Below, piece after piece: positions 47,916 through 55,963 of a DNA stretch of 64,000 bases. The position numbers and the translations under genes are program-made. The stretch comes from an uncultured Alphaproteobacteria bacterium (GTDB lineage Bacteria > Pseudomonadota > Alphaproteobacteria > HIMB59). The first letter of the stretch is position 1. Each line of letters begins with the position of its first letter. The DNA is taken from contig CACDTV010000003.1 in assembly GCA_902555695.1 (NCBI GenBank), positions 59,912 to 123,911 on the forward strand. The letters are read 5' to 3'. Under the pieces are notes generated by a model, which had not been told where the DNA came from, did no database searches, and worked only from the letters and a program-made list of their open reading frames with translations.

Positions 47916-48689
47916 ATGATTTCAGGCATTATTGGTCATCCGCTTAAGAACCCAAGGTCAATTTCAATTTGGAAAGATTTTTTTAAAAAAAATAATATTA
48001 AATCCGAGATGATTAAATGGGAAATAGATGATGCTAATTTTAATCAATTTATCACTGAACTATTTAATAATCCACATTTTTTAGCTACTGCAGTCACTAT
48101 GCCATATAAAAAAAAAGCATTAGACTTTGCAGAGGTGATTGATGTATCAGCACAATCAGCTCAGAGTACAAATTTATTAATTAAAAAGAATAATATTATA
48201 ACAGCATATAATACTGATGTATTAGGGGCTGAGAAAAGTATATTTAAACAAATATCAAAATTTAAATATATTATTATTTTAGGTTTTGGTGGAACTGGTG
48301 AGGCAATTTATAGATATTTTAACAAAAAATATCCAAAAAAAAATATTATTGTTATTAGTAGTAAAAAATTCAAAGAAGTTACATTTAAAAAAAAACTCAC
48401 ACAAAAACTTATTTCTCATAAATCAATTATTATAAATTGTACACCGTTAGGTAGTGATTTATCGAATGAATACCTAAATAAATTGCCAATATGTGAGGAT
48501 TTACTAAATGATATTGAGCCTAATTCTTTAATTTTTGATATTGTTTATTCACCAGAGAAAACTAAGCTTTATTATGAGTGTAAAAAAAGAAATATTAAAT
48601 ATATTAATGGTAAAAATATGAATACTTACCAAGCACAAGAAGCGTTAGATCTTATTTTTGATGCTTATAAAAAAAATGAAAAGATTTAA
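47916..48689 (+). CDS. Shikimate dehydrogenase (AroE)-like reductase
   Basis: This 257-residue protein has the AroE layout. Catalytic Lys65 (TMPYKKK), Asn86 (STNLL), Asp101 (YNTDVLG), NAD(P) motif ILGFGGTGEA (121-130) and the C-terminal Gln segment TYQAQEALDL are kept. The substrate carboxylate-binding motif, usually HSxSP, is NPRSIS at 12-17, so the first Ser is replaced by Pro. It would reduce a ring ketone or similar keto acid. It lies 4 bp after the DAHP-synthase-like gene and overlaps the SDR gene. Housekeeping shikimate dehydrogenase is possible but unlikely in this operon. Confidence 0.8.
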   Translation: MISGIIGHPLKNPRSISIWKDFFKKNNIKSEMIKWEIDDANFNQFITELFNNPHFLATAVTMPYKKKALDFAEVIDVSAQSAQSTNLLIKKNNIITAYNTDVLGAEKSIFKQISKFKYIIILGFGGTGEAIYRYFNKKYPKKNIIVISSKKFKEVTFKKKLTQKLISHKSIIINCTPLGSDLSNEYLNKLPICEDLLNDIEPNSLIFDIVYSPEKTKLYYECKKRNIKYINGKNMNTYQAQEALDLIFDAYKKNEKI

Positions 48690-49464
48690 TATAAAAAATA
48701 AAAATATACTTATAGCGGGTGGTTCAGGCCAGATTGGAAAAAGTATAATTGATTTTTTTTTAAAATTAAACGCAAGAATTATAAATCTTGATATTCAAGA
48801 TATTAAACAGCAGAAAATTAATTCAAATAGGAACTACTTATTCTATAAAATTGATTTTAGTAAAAAGGAGGATATAGATCTTATTTTTAACAACTTTATT
48901 AAAAAAAAACGCATAGATACTCTGATTAATCTTTTCCACTTCAAAGGTAACTTTAGGAAACTAGAGCCTAATAATAGTTTTTTTGAGTCATTTGATAAGT
49001 ATGACTTTTCAAATTGGAATAATACAATAAATGTAAATTTGAATGGATTATTTCTAATATGCCAGAAAACTCTTAAAATTATGATGGGCCAAAAAAAAGG
49101 TAATATAATTAATGTTTCCTCTACTTACGGTGTTGTATCTCCAAAAAAACATATTTATGGAAAATCTGGCATCAACAACCCGATAGCTTATTCAACCACA
49201 AAAGCTGGAATTATTAATTTCACAAGATATCTTGCTACTCATTATGCAGAATACAATATAAGAGCAAATGTTATTTCTCCTGGTGGTGTAAAAAATAAAA
49301 TGCAATCAAAAGAGTTTGTTAAAAACTATAAAATAAACACTCCCTTAAAACGTTTGGCAAATCCGTGGGAATATAATGAAGCTTTCTTATATTTAGCGTC
49401 AGATGCTTCTTCATATATGACCGGATCAAATTTAATTATCGATGGTGGCTGGACTGCTTGGTGA
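48676..49464 (+). CDS. Short-chain dehydrogenase/reductase
   Basis: This SDR has the cofactor motif AGGSGQIGKSI (about 14-24), the catalytic Ser in NVSSTYG, the YSTTK active site and NVISPGG. The C-terminus LIIDGGWTAW is typical of classical SDRs. I chose the ATG at 48676; in-frame ATG at 48661 and TTG at 48658 lie further inside the AroE-like gene. It is in the middle of the CMP-sugar operon and probably changes an oxidation state on a sugar intermediate. Confidence 0.83.
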   Translation: MKRFNIKNKNILIAGGSGQIGKSIIDFFLKLNARIINLDIQDIKQQKINSNRNYLFYKIDFSKKEDIDLIFNNFIKKKRIDTLINLFHFKGNFRKLEPNNSFFESFDKYDFSNWNNTINVNLNGLFLICQKTLKIMMGQKKGNIINVSSTYGVVSPKKHIYGKSGINNPIAYSTTKAGIINFTRYLATHYAEYNIRANVISPGGVKNKMQSKEFVKNYKINTPLKRLANPWEYNEAFLYLASDASSYMTGSNLIIDGGWTAW

Positions 49465-50143
49465 CGAAATAATTTTTTGTATTCAAGCTAGGGTAAAATC
49501 GAATAGGCTACCCGCCAAAATTTTTTTTGATTTTTACGGAGAAAAAATTATTAATAGAATTATCTCAATCTGTCTAAAGTGTACCAACTCTTCTAATATT
49601 TTTATTTTGACAGGATCAAAAGAAAATAACAGTATTATTGAAAACGAAACATCATTATCTGGTGTAAAAGTTTTTTATGGTTCAGAAAACGACCTTTATA
49701 GTAGATATAAAGATTTCATATCCAATATCTCTCCAAATTGTAAATATTTTTTTAGGATTACTAGTGATAATTATTTAATTCAACCTGAAATATTAAAAGC
49801 AATGGCAAATGATTTAATCAAATCTAACGTTTTATATTCCTACGTTAAACCGTTATCACATTTTTCTGGAGAATTAATATCAAGAGATTTTTTTCTTAAA
49901 TATAATCCAGATAAAATTACCCCATCAATACAAGAACATGTTACGACAGATATAAGAAATGATAAAAATATCAAAATAAAGTCATATGATAGCAATTTTA
50001 TGGATATAAATCATAATTTGAATCTTACGCTTGACGATATTAATGATTTTATATTTATGAAAAAAATTGAAAAATTAAATTTATGCAAAAATTTGGACTG
50101 TTTAGGTGATATTAAAGAATTAAAAAAACATTTTGAAATTTAA
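49442..50143 (+). CDS. SpsF-like cytidylyltransferase
   Basis: This 233-residue protein has the nucleotide-binding start FCIQARVKSNRLPAKIF (SpsF-type usual ARMGSTRLPGK), then NIFILTGSKENNSIIE, VFYGSENDLYSRYKDF and the metal-binding ITSDNYLI. SpsF-type proteins activate 3-deoxy-sugar acids with CTP alongside NeuB-type synthases. It is the second nucleotidyltransferase of this operon besides neuA. It overlaps the SDR gene by 23 bp and the next by 11 bp. Substrate unknown. Confidence 0.75.
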   Translation: MVAGLLGDEIIFCIQARVKSNRLPAKIFFDFYGEKIINRIISICLKCTNSSNIFILTGSKENNSIIENETSLSGVKVFYGSENDLYSRYKDFISNISPNCKYFFRITSDNYLIQPEILKAMANDLIKSNVLYSYVKPLSHFSGELISRDFFLKYNPDKITPSIQEHVTTDIRNDKNIKIKSYDSNFMDINHNLNLTLDDINDFIFMKKIEKLNLCKNLDCLGDIKELKKHFEI

Positions 50144-51062
50144 TATCTGTATTATTGGTAAAGGTTCAATTGGGAAAAGACACCATAGAATTCTAGAGAA
50201 AAACTTTGACTGTAATATATTTTTTATTCGGAGATTTCCTAAATTTTTAAATGAAATTGAATTAAAAATTTCTTTAATAAAAAAATTTAATTTTGATTTT
50301 TTTATTATCTGTAATCCTACTATTTTACACTATGCAGTTATCAAAAGATTAATCATCTTTAAAAAACCTATATTGGTTGAAAAACCACTTTTTTATCCAA
50401 AAAATATCATTAACAATAAGCTGATACTTAAAAATAAAAAAATAATCTTTACCGCATATATGATGAGATATGATAAAGGTATTAACTATCTATTAAAATA
50501 TGTTAGGTCAAGAAAACCCATAAGTGCTGATATTAATTGGTTAACATACATGCCAAATTGGCACAAAAATGAAAATTATAAAAATTCTTACGCTTCAATT
50601 CAAAAATTAGGAGGAGGGGTAATTTCTACATGTTCTCATGAAATTGATTTGGCGATTTATTTATTTGGGGACGTTATAAGTGTATACTCAACTAATTTAA
50701 ATCAAGGTTTAAAAAACATTGATGTTGAAGATAAAAATATCTCAATACTTAAACATAAGAATGGTGTTGTTTCTAAAATATTATTAGATTTTTCATCCAG
50801 GTATATTGAAAGAAAAATTAAGCTATATTATGAAAAATTCATTATTGAGTGGGATTTTCTAAGTTCTGCAATATTTAAAATCACAAATACTAATACAAAA
50901 AAAATTTATACATATAAACAGAATATTGATGACTTATATTTAAAAGAATTAAATGAATTTATTTTCTCTAATAAGAAAAGTATAAGAATTAACTATGAAA
51001 ATACTATTCAAACACAAAATATAATAAAAAAATTATTTTTATCTGCTAGGAGAATTTATTAA
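50133..51062 (+). CDS. Gfo/Idh/MocA family oxidoreductase, second copy
   Basis: This 309-residue protein begins FNICIIGKGSIGKRHHRIL with the dinucleotide motif, has ILVEKPLFYPK with the catalytic Lys and CSHEIDLAIYLFGDV with the conserved His. It is distinct from the copy at 46029, with limited identity beyond the motifs. It ends the operon, overlapping the convergent glycosyltransferase gene by 24 bp. Confidence 0.8.
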   Translation: MKFNICIIGKGSIGKRHHRILEKNFDCNIFFIRRFPKFLNEIELKISLIKKFNFDFFIICNPTILHYAVIKRLIIFKKPILVEKPLFYPKNIINNKLILKNKKIIFTAYMMRYDKGINYLLKYVRSRKPISADINWLTYMPNWHKNENYKNSYASIQKLGGGVISTCSHEIDLAIYLFGDVISVYSTNLNQGLKNIDVEDKNISILKHKNGVVSKILLDFSSRYIERKIKLYYEKFIIEWDFLSSAIFKITNTNTKKIYTYKQNIDDLYLKELNEFIFSNKKSIRINYENTIQTQNIIKKLFLSARRIY

Positions 51063-51821
51063 TATTTTTTTCAAAACATAGTAATTCAATATTGTCTCAT
51101 AAATAATTCTTTGAGCTAAAAATACCATACCACCTGGTAAATAAATTATGACTTTTTTAAAAAAGGCAAAATAAAAAAAAGCTACAAAAACTGAGAAAAA
51201 AGGTATTTTTCTTAAAGTCTTTTTTAAATTTTTTGTTTTAGAATAAACAATATAATCAGACTCCTTATTAGCTATATTTATCTGACTTCTGAACCAATAA
51301 GAAAAATCTTTCTTGTCGTCATGATAAATTTCTCCTTGAAGAATTTTTATTTTATTTTCTGGTATATTGAGACACTCTTTATGTCCAATTTCACTATAAT
51401 TATATATATTTTTAAATAAGAAAGTTTTAGATGGATAAATTTTTTCCCTAATTATTGTTTTATTTATTTGAAAATATATTTTACTTGAATATCCATGGAT
51501 ATTTCTATCTATATTTAGTTTCAAAATTGATTTTACCAGTTTTTCATTTAAAACATAATCAGCATCTATCAACATTATATAATCTTTTTTACAATGATTA
51601 GTCGCAAATTTTAGCTTATCAAAATAACTACTCAATGTTGTATCAATAACCGTTACATTTTTAAATTCTTTTGATATAGCTTTTGTGTTATCTAAGCTAC
51701 CACTATCGATTAGATATACTGATTGAAAAAGTGTTAATTTTGATAAAGTTAATTTTATATTCTTTTCCTCATTCAATATAGGAATATAAACACTTAAATT
51801 ATCAATTACTTTCGAACTCAT
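51039..51821 (-). CDS. Family 2 glycosyltransferase
   Basis: This 260-residue GT-A enzyme starts LSVYIPILNEEKNIKLTLSKL and has YLIDSGSLDNTKAISKEF and the metal-binding DYIMLIDADYVL. A hydrophobic C-terminal stretch (FFSVFVAFFYFAFFKKVIIYLPGG) suggests membrane attachment. It resembles WaaE/KdtX-like transferases. It is last in the minus-strand heptose-type operon (overlap of 20 bp with the epimerase gene). Confidence 0.8.
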   Translation of the reverse strand: MSSKVIDNLSVYIPILNEEKNIKLTLSKLTLFQSVYLIDSGSLDNTKAISKEFKNVTVIDTTLSSYFDKLKFATNHCKKDYIMLIDADYVLNEKLVKSILKLNIDRNIHGYSSKIYFQINKTIIREKIYPSKTFLFKNIYNYSEIGHKECLNIPENKIKILQGEIYHDDKKDFSYWFRSQINIANKESDYIVYSKTKNLKKTLRKIPFFSVFVAFFYFAFFKKVIIYLPGGMVFLAQRIIYETILNYYVLKKILINSPSR

Positions 51822-52731
51822 TTATATAATTGATCAACATTTTTTTAAATATGAATTTTCTTTTAAGTAATTTACTAATCTTTGAATTATTTCCTATATT
51901 AACAATTTTTTTTGTATTTGTCTTTGATGAAAAAACAACAAATTTTTTACTATTATGGGTCAATTCTAATAGTAAGTAAATGAGTTCTTTGAGACTAATT
52001 TTAAATTTACTTGATATAATAAATTCTTCATAATATTTTTTTTGATTTAGTTTTATGTAATCACTGACTGCATTAGTAAATTCATTTACATGCAAAAAAT
52101 CTAAATACACATTACCATTTGTATTTAATTTAATTTTTTTTTTATTTTTTATTGAGTCCGTTATCATTTGAAACAATTTGTGCTCCTCATCAAGTAGGCC
52201 ATATAAATTAAATAGTTTAAAAGATGCGCACTTAACCTTATATTTTTCTGAAAAAAATTTTAAGATTTCACTTTGTATTTTTTTTGATAAACCATATTCA
52301 GTAAAAGGGTCTTTGATTGTTTTTTCGCTGATTATTTGACATTTATTTCCATATTCTTGATTTGTACCAGTATGAAAAACTTTACAATTATATTTTGAAG
52401 AATAATCAAAAATTTCTCTTAACCCTATACTATTTATCTTTAATGCATTATCTAAATTAAAATCGTTAATATTTTTTGCTGTATAGGCATGATTAATATA
52501 GATGATATCAGGTTTTACTCTTTTTAGTATTTTTGCAAATTTTGTAGTTTTAAAAAGGTCACATTCTATAATTTCGATTTTTTTTTTTAAATCAATTAAT
52601 CTCTTTAGTCTATTAGACTTATATTTGTTTATATTTTTTGAAATAATCCCAATTACTATGTAATTCTCACAAAGTTTTTTTGCTAAATGATACCCGGTAA
52701 AACTACTTACACCTGTTAAGATTAATTTCAT
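51802..52731 (-). CDS. NAD-dependent sugar epimerase/dehydratase
   Basis: This 309-residue extended SDR has the start LILTGVSSFTGYHLAKKL with a GxxGxxG-type motif, FHTGTNQEYG and the EYGLSKKIQSE catalytic Tyr-Lys. The INHAYTAKNINDF segment follows the usual NxA pattern. It acts on a nucleotide-sugar, likely the product of the HddA/HddC pair in the same operon. It overlaps both neighbours. Confidence 0.78.
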   Translation of the reverse strand: MKLILTGVSSFTGYHLAKKLCENYIVIGIISKNINKYKSNRLKRLIDLKKKIEIIECDLFKTTKFAKILKRVKPDIIYINHAYTAKNINDFNLDNALKINSIGLREIFDYSSKYNCKVFHTGTNQEYGNKCQIISEKTIKDPFTEYGLSKKIQSEILKFFSEKYKVKCASFKLFNLYGLLDEEHKLFQMITDSIKNKKKIKLNTNGNVYLDFLHVNEFTNAVSDYIKLNQKKYYEEFIISSKFKISLKELIYLLLELTHNSKKFVVFSSKTNTKKIVNIGNNSKISKLLKRKFIFKKMLINYINEFESN

Positions 52732-53723
52732 TTATTTAAATAAAAAGCTTTAGCAGGATGACAATATTTGTTGACTATTAAAACTTTATTTTTTCCAAAA
52801 GTATCTCTTATTTTATTTATACTTTTTTTGTTACATACTATTAGATAGAAACCATCACCACCAGCTCCAAGAAGTTTGTAACCATAGATATTATTAATGG
52901 TTGAAAATTGTTTTTCAATTTTCAATAATTTTGATGTAAAAATTTTTTTAGATAATTTTTTTTTCAAATTCCATGTTTCCAATAATTTTACTCCAAATTT
53001 TTTAATATCAAGTTTTTTATCTGATAAATCTTTGTATATGCTTTTTGATATATTCAATATTTGTTTAAGTTCAAAAGTATTATTATTATCTTTGCGAGAT
53101 TGATCTTTTAGTATTTCATTTGCATCTCTAAATGATCCTGTCCACACTAAACAGATACTTTGAAAAATTTTTTTTTCGTAATTTTTATTTATTTTTTTTT
53201 TATATATCTGATTGTTGCTTTTAATATTGTAGAAATTAAAACCACCGTACAAACAAGGTAAATAATCTTGAATTCCAATAGGTGATTTTAATTTTGAAAT
53301 TTCTATTTTTTTTGCAATATTTAAAATCTGATTTTGTCTTAGCTGATAATTAAATAATTTATTGATTGCAATTATTAAAGCTAAGCAAAATGAACTTGAT
53401 GAACCTAATCCACTTCCCGCAGGTATATCGTTAATAATAGTGATATTAAGACTTTCTTTAATTCTAAAAAATTTAAGAGTTTCTCTTACAATATTATTAG
53501 AAATTAAATTTATGTTATTAACTTTTTCAATTGAAGAATAGTTTATTCTAAATTTATCTGGATAAAAAAAACTACCTTTCTTTACAATAACATAAATAAA
53601 CTTATCAATAGCACAACTAAGAATGAAACTTCCATATTTAGTGTAAAAATTCTCAAAATCAGTACCGCCACCAAAAAAACTTATCCTTAATGGTGTCTTA
53701 ACTAAAACAGAGTTGTAGCTCAT
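52728..53723 (-). CDS. hddA: GHMP-family sugar kinase (HddA-like heptose kinase)
   Basis: This 331-residue protein has PLRISFFGGGTDF at 11-23, the ATP-binding PAGSGLGSSSSF (101-112) and the C-terminal GAGGDGFYLIV. These match D-glycero-D-manno-heptose 7-phosphate kinases (HddA) and related fucokinase-like enzymes. It probably phosphorylates a sugar at C1 for later activation by the nucleotidyltransferase at 55201. It lies 3 bp after the RmlC-like gene. Confidence 0.82.
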   Translation of the reverse strand: MSYNSVLVKTPLRISFFGGGTDFENFYTKYGSFILSCAIDKFIYVIVKKGSFFYPDKFRINYSSIEKVNNINLISNNIVRETLKFFRIKESLNITIINDIPAGSGLGSSSSFCLALIIAINKLFNYQLRQNQILNIAKKIEISKLKSPIGIQDYLPCLYGGFNFYNIKSNNQIYKKKINKNYEKKIFQSICLVWTGSFRDANEILKDQSRKDNNNTFELKQILNISKSIYKDLSDKKLDIKKFGVKLLETWNLKKKLSKKIFTSKLLKIEKQFSTINNIYGYKLLGAGGDGFYLIVCNKKSINKIRDTFGKNKVLIVNKYCHPAKAFYLNK

Positions 53724-53726
53724 TTA

Positions 53727-54200
53727 TTATGAGTGTTTTAGTTCCCAACTATAAGGTATGTCATTTTTGAAAGGATCTATTTTGATCATTTCATTTGGAT
53801 CATGCGGTATGTCTGCACAGTTAGCTAAAATTGTCATTTTATCACCATATGACTTGTAACCATTAACTAATCCTGGGGGTATTTGGACAAGTTTATAATT
53901 ATCTTCACCAAGGAAAATTTCCATAATATTTCCATAAGTTTTCGACTCTTTTCTTGGATCATATATGACTAACTTTGCCCTACCAGAAACAATACAATTA
54001 TTAACAGTCATTTTTGTATGTTGATGCCATGCTTTTATTGAACCTGGCCAACATGTTGAGAAATAAATTTCACCAAATCCAACAAAATGACCATCAGTTT
54101 TTTTAAGCATATGCATTACTTTCCCCCTTTCATCAATAATTTGATTTAAGGGGATAATTTTTACACCTTCGATTATTTGATTGTTATTTAATTTGCTCAT
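53727..54200 (-). CDS. Sugar epimerase, RmlC/cupin family
   Basis: This 157-residue protein has IDERGKVMHML, GFGEIYFSTCWPGSIKAWHQHTKMT with His59 and His61, and VQIPPGLVNGYKSYGD. In RmlC the latter motif normally carries His (PxGxxHG) but here has Asn113. This is the dTDP-4-dehydrorhamnose 3,5-epimerase superfamily. In this operon it may epimerise a 4-keto heptose or hexose nucleotide. It overlaps the upstream epimerase gene by 4 bp. Confidence 0.75.
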   Translation of the reverse strand: MSKLNNNQIIEGVKIIPLNQIIDERGKVMHMLKKTDGHFVGFGEIYFSTCWPGSIKAWHQHTKMTVNNCIVSGRAKLVIYDPRKESKTYGNIMEIFLGEDNYKLVQIPPGLVNGYKSYGDKMTILANCADIPHDPNEMIKIDPFKNDIPYSWELKHS

Positions 54201-55204
54201 AAAAATAAATCCTTATTTACTCTATTTGAATTAATCAGTTTTGTTAACCAATTTAATCTAACAAATTTACTTTTATTATACTCTTCCTCAGATATATATT
54301 TCTTAATATTATTAATTGTAATAGAAGTGCCTTTTTCAAGAGGAGTAAATTTAAATTTAGGAAAATATCTATTAAATTTTTCAAAACTAACTTTATATGT
54401 TCTATTATCTGCTTCTTTCGAATTTTTTATTAAAATTTTTATCTCTGGTAAAATTTTTTTTACAATTAATGCCAAGTTTTTGATTCGCGTGTTATTATTA
54501 CCAATATTAAAAATTTGATTATTAATTAATTTAGGGTCTTGTTTCATTATTAATTCAAAATACTTGCAAACATCATCAAGATAAGTTACAGGCCTCCATT
54601 GATTACCTGAGCTATTTATTATTATCTGTTTATTGAAAATTGCATTTGCAATAAAGTTATTTAACACAGTGTCAAGTCTCATATATTTTGAGATTCCATA
54701 AATAGTCCCATTTCGAATAAAAGTAGGAGCAAAACTATTATCAGATAACTTTGATAACTCTTTTTCTGCTATAACTTTAGATTTGGCATAAGTTGTTTGG
54801 GGATTTGTAGTGTCTCTCTCACTTTTAGGTTTCAAGTTATTGCTTACACCATACATTATACATGATGATGAAAAAATAAATTTTTTTACGCCCGCTTTTT
54901 TTGCCAATTTTGCTATTTTGATAGTTGCTTTGTAATTAATATCTTCAGTCCATTTTTTATTAAAATTTCCTATCGGATCGTTGCTTAGTGCTGCTAAATG
55001 AATCACTGTCTCAATATCTTTGAAATCACTTATGTTTAGATTTCGAATATCTTTTATTTTTGATCTTTGATTTAATCTTTGTTTATTGACTGAGCAGTTA
55101 TTAAAAAAACCACAATCAAGACCTTTTACAGGATGCCCCTTACGAATAAAATATTCGAACATCTTGCTCCCAATATACCCTTTTGTGCCAGTTATAAGAA
55201 TCAT
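54197..55204 (-). CDS. NAD-dependent nucleotide-sugar epimerase/dehydratase
   Basis: This 335-residue extended SDR starts ILITGTKGYIGSKMFEYF and has VIHLAALSNDP, SSSCIMYGVS and catalytic TTYAKSK. PVTYLDDVCKYFELI is typical of GalE/RmlB-like enzymes. It overlaps the nucleotidyltransferase by 4 bp. Likely converts the NDP-sugar made by its neighbours; exact chemistry unknown. Confidence 0.82.
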   Translation of the reverse strand: MILITGTKGYIGSKMFEYFIRKGHPVKGLDCGFFNNCSVNKQRLNQRSKIKDIRNLNISDFKDIETVIHLAALSNDPIGNFNKKWTEDINYKATIKIAKLAKKAGVKKFIFSSSCIMYGVSNNLKPKSERDTTNPQTTYAKSKVIAEKELSKLSDNSFAPTFIRNGTIYGISKYMRLDTVLNNFIANAIFNKQIIINSSGNQWRPVTYLDDVCKYFELIMKQDPKLINNQIFNIGNNNTRIKNLALIVKKILPEIKILIKNSKEADNRTYKVSFEKFNRYFPKFKFTPLEKGTSITINNIKKYISEEEYNKSKFVRLNWLTKLINSNRVNKDLFL

Positions 55205-55905
55205 AATAAGATCTTGCTATATTTATCTAATTTTTTATTTTTAGAGAACCATTTTTTTGCTCTTGAATAAATCTCTGGATTAGTAATGCTTATGTATTTA
55301 TTTGTGGTTTTTGTGTATGAAATTTTTTTAAGATTTGAGGCATAAATTATATAGTCGTTAAATGATTTAAAACTATTTTTAAAAATTATATTCCTATTCA
55401 CTACACTATATCCCATTTCAACGTAATCACATATTTTATTTCTCTTTTTGTAATATTTGATTTTTTTATTATTAATAAATACGTTCCCTTGTTCATTTGC
55501 CAATTTTTTACTTTGCAAAAGAAGGTGTATCATAGATTTTTTTTCAACTTTATTAAAATGTTTTTTAAAATTAAAATTTATATAATTATCCCCGTACATT
55601 AACATAAAATTTTGATCTAATTTTTTTTGTATTTTTTTTAGCCTCTCACCTGTTTCTAATTTAGGATCTGTATAAATACAATTTATCTTTTTAATTTTAT
55701 TTTGTCTTACATATTCATGGATTATTTTATGTTTGTATCCAGTTAATAGTAAAATTTCTTTAAAATTATTAATCTTTAATTGATTAATTAAAATTTGCAA
55801 AAAATTTATATTATTTACCTTTATCATGGGCTTTGGAATTGTTAGTGTATAAGGCAACAACCTCTTACCTTTTCCACCACATAGAATTACAGCTTGATCT
55901 AGCAT
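55201..55905 (-). CDS. hddC: Sugar-phosphate nucleotidyltransferase (HddC-like)
   Basis: This 234-residue protein starts DQAVILCGGKGKRLLPYT, then IPKPMIKVNN, the NTP-sugar pyrophosphorylase signature (about 4-30). MLMYGDNYINFNF is the metal-binding site. Together with the HddA-like kinase it probably activates a heptose-1-phosphate. It is first in a six-gene minus-strand operon (55905 to 51039). It is divergent from the WecA-like gene with 58 bp between starts. Confidence 0.8.
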   Translation of the reverse strand: MLDQAVILCGGKGKRLLPYTLTIPKPMIKVNNINFLQILINQLKINNFKEILLLTGYKHKIIHEYVRQNKIKKINCIYTDPKLETGERLKKIQKKLDQNFMLMYGDNYINFNFKKHFNKVEKKSMIHLLLQSKKLANEQGNVFINNKKIKYYKKRNKICDYVEMGYSVVNRNIIFKNSFKSFNDYIIYASNLKKISYTKTTNKYISITNPEIYSRAKKWFSKNKKLDKYSKILL

Positions 55906-55938
55906 TTATTATTTGTTTAAGAAATTATACTAATCAAA

Positions 55939-55944
55939 TATAAT
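55939..55944 (+). promoter_or_regulatory. Candidate -10 element of the WecA-like gene
   Basis: TATAAT lies 19 bases before the ATG at 55964 in the short divergent spacer. The predicted leader is about 13 bases. The -35 region is not clear. Confidence 0.4.
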
Positions 55945-55963
55945 AATAATCAATTTTAGATAA

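Noticed and set aside
47916..48689. Calling the AroE-like gene the housekeeping shikimate dehydrogenase
   Set aside because: The carboxylate-binding motif is changed and the context is a glycan operon; it cannot be ruled out without the rest of the genome, so no aroE symbol is given.
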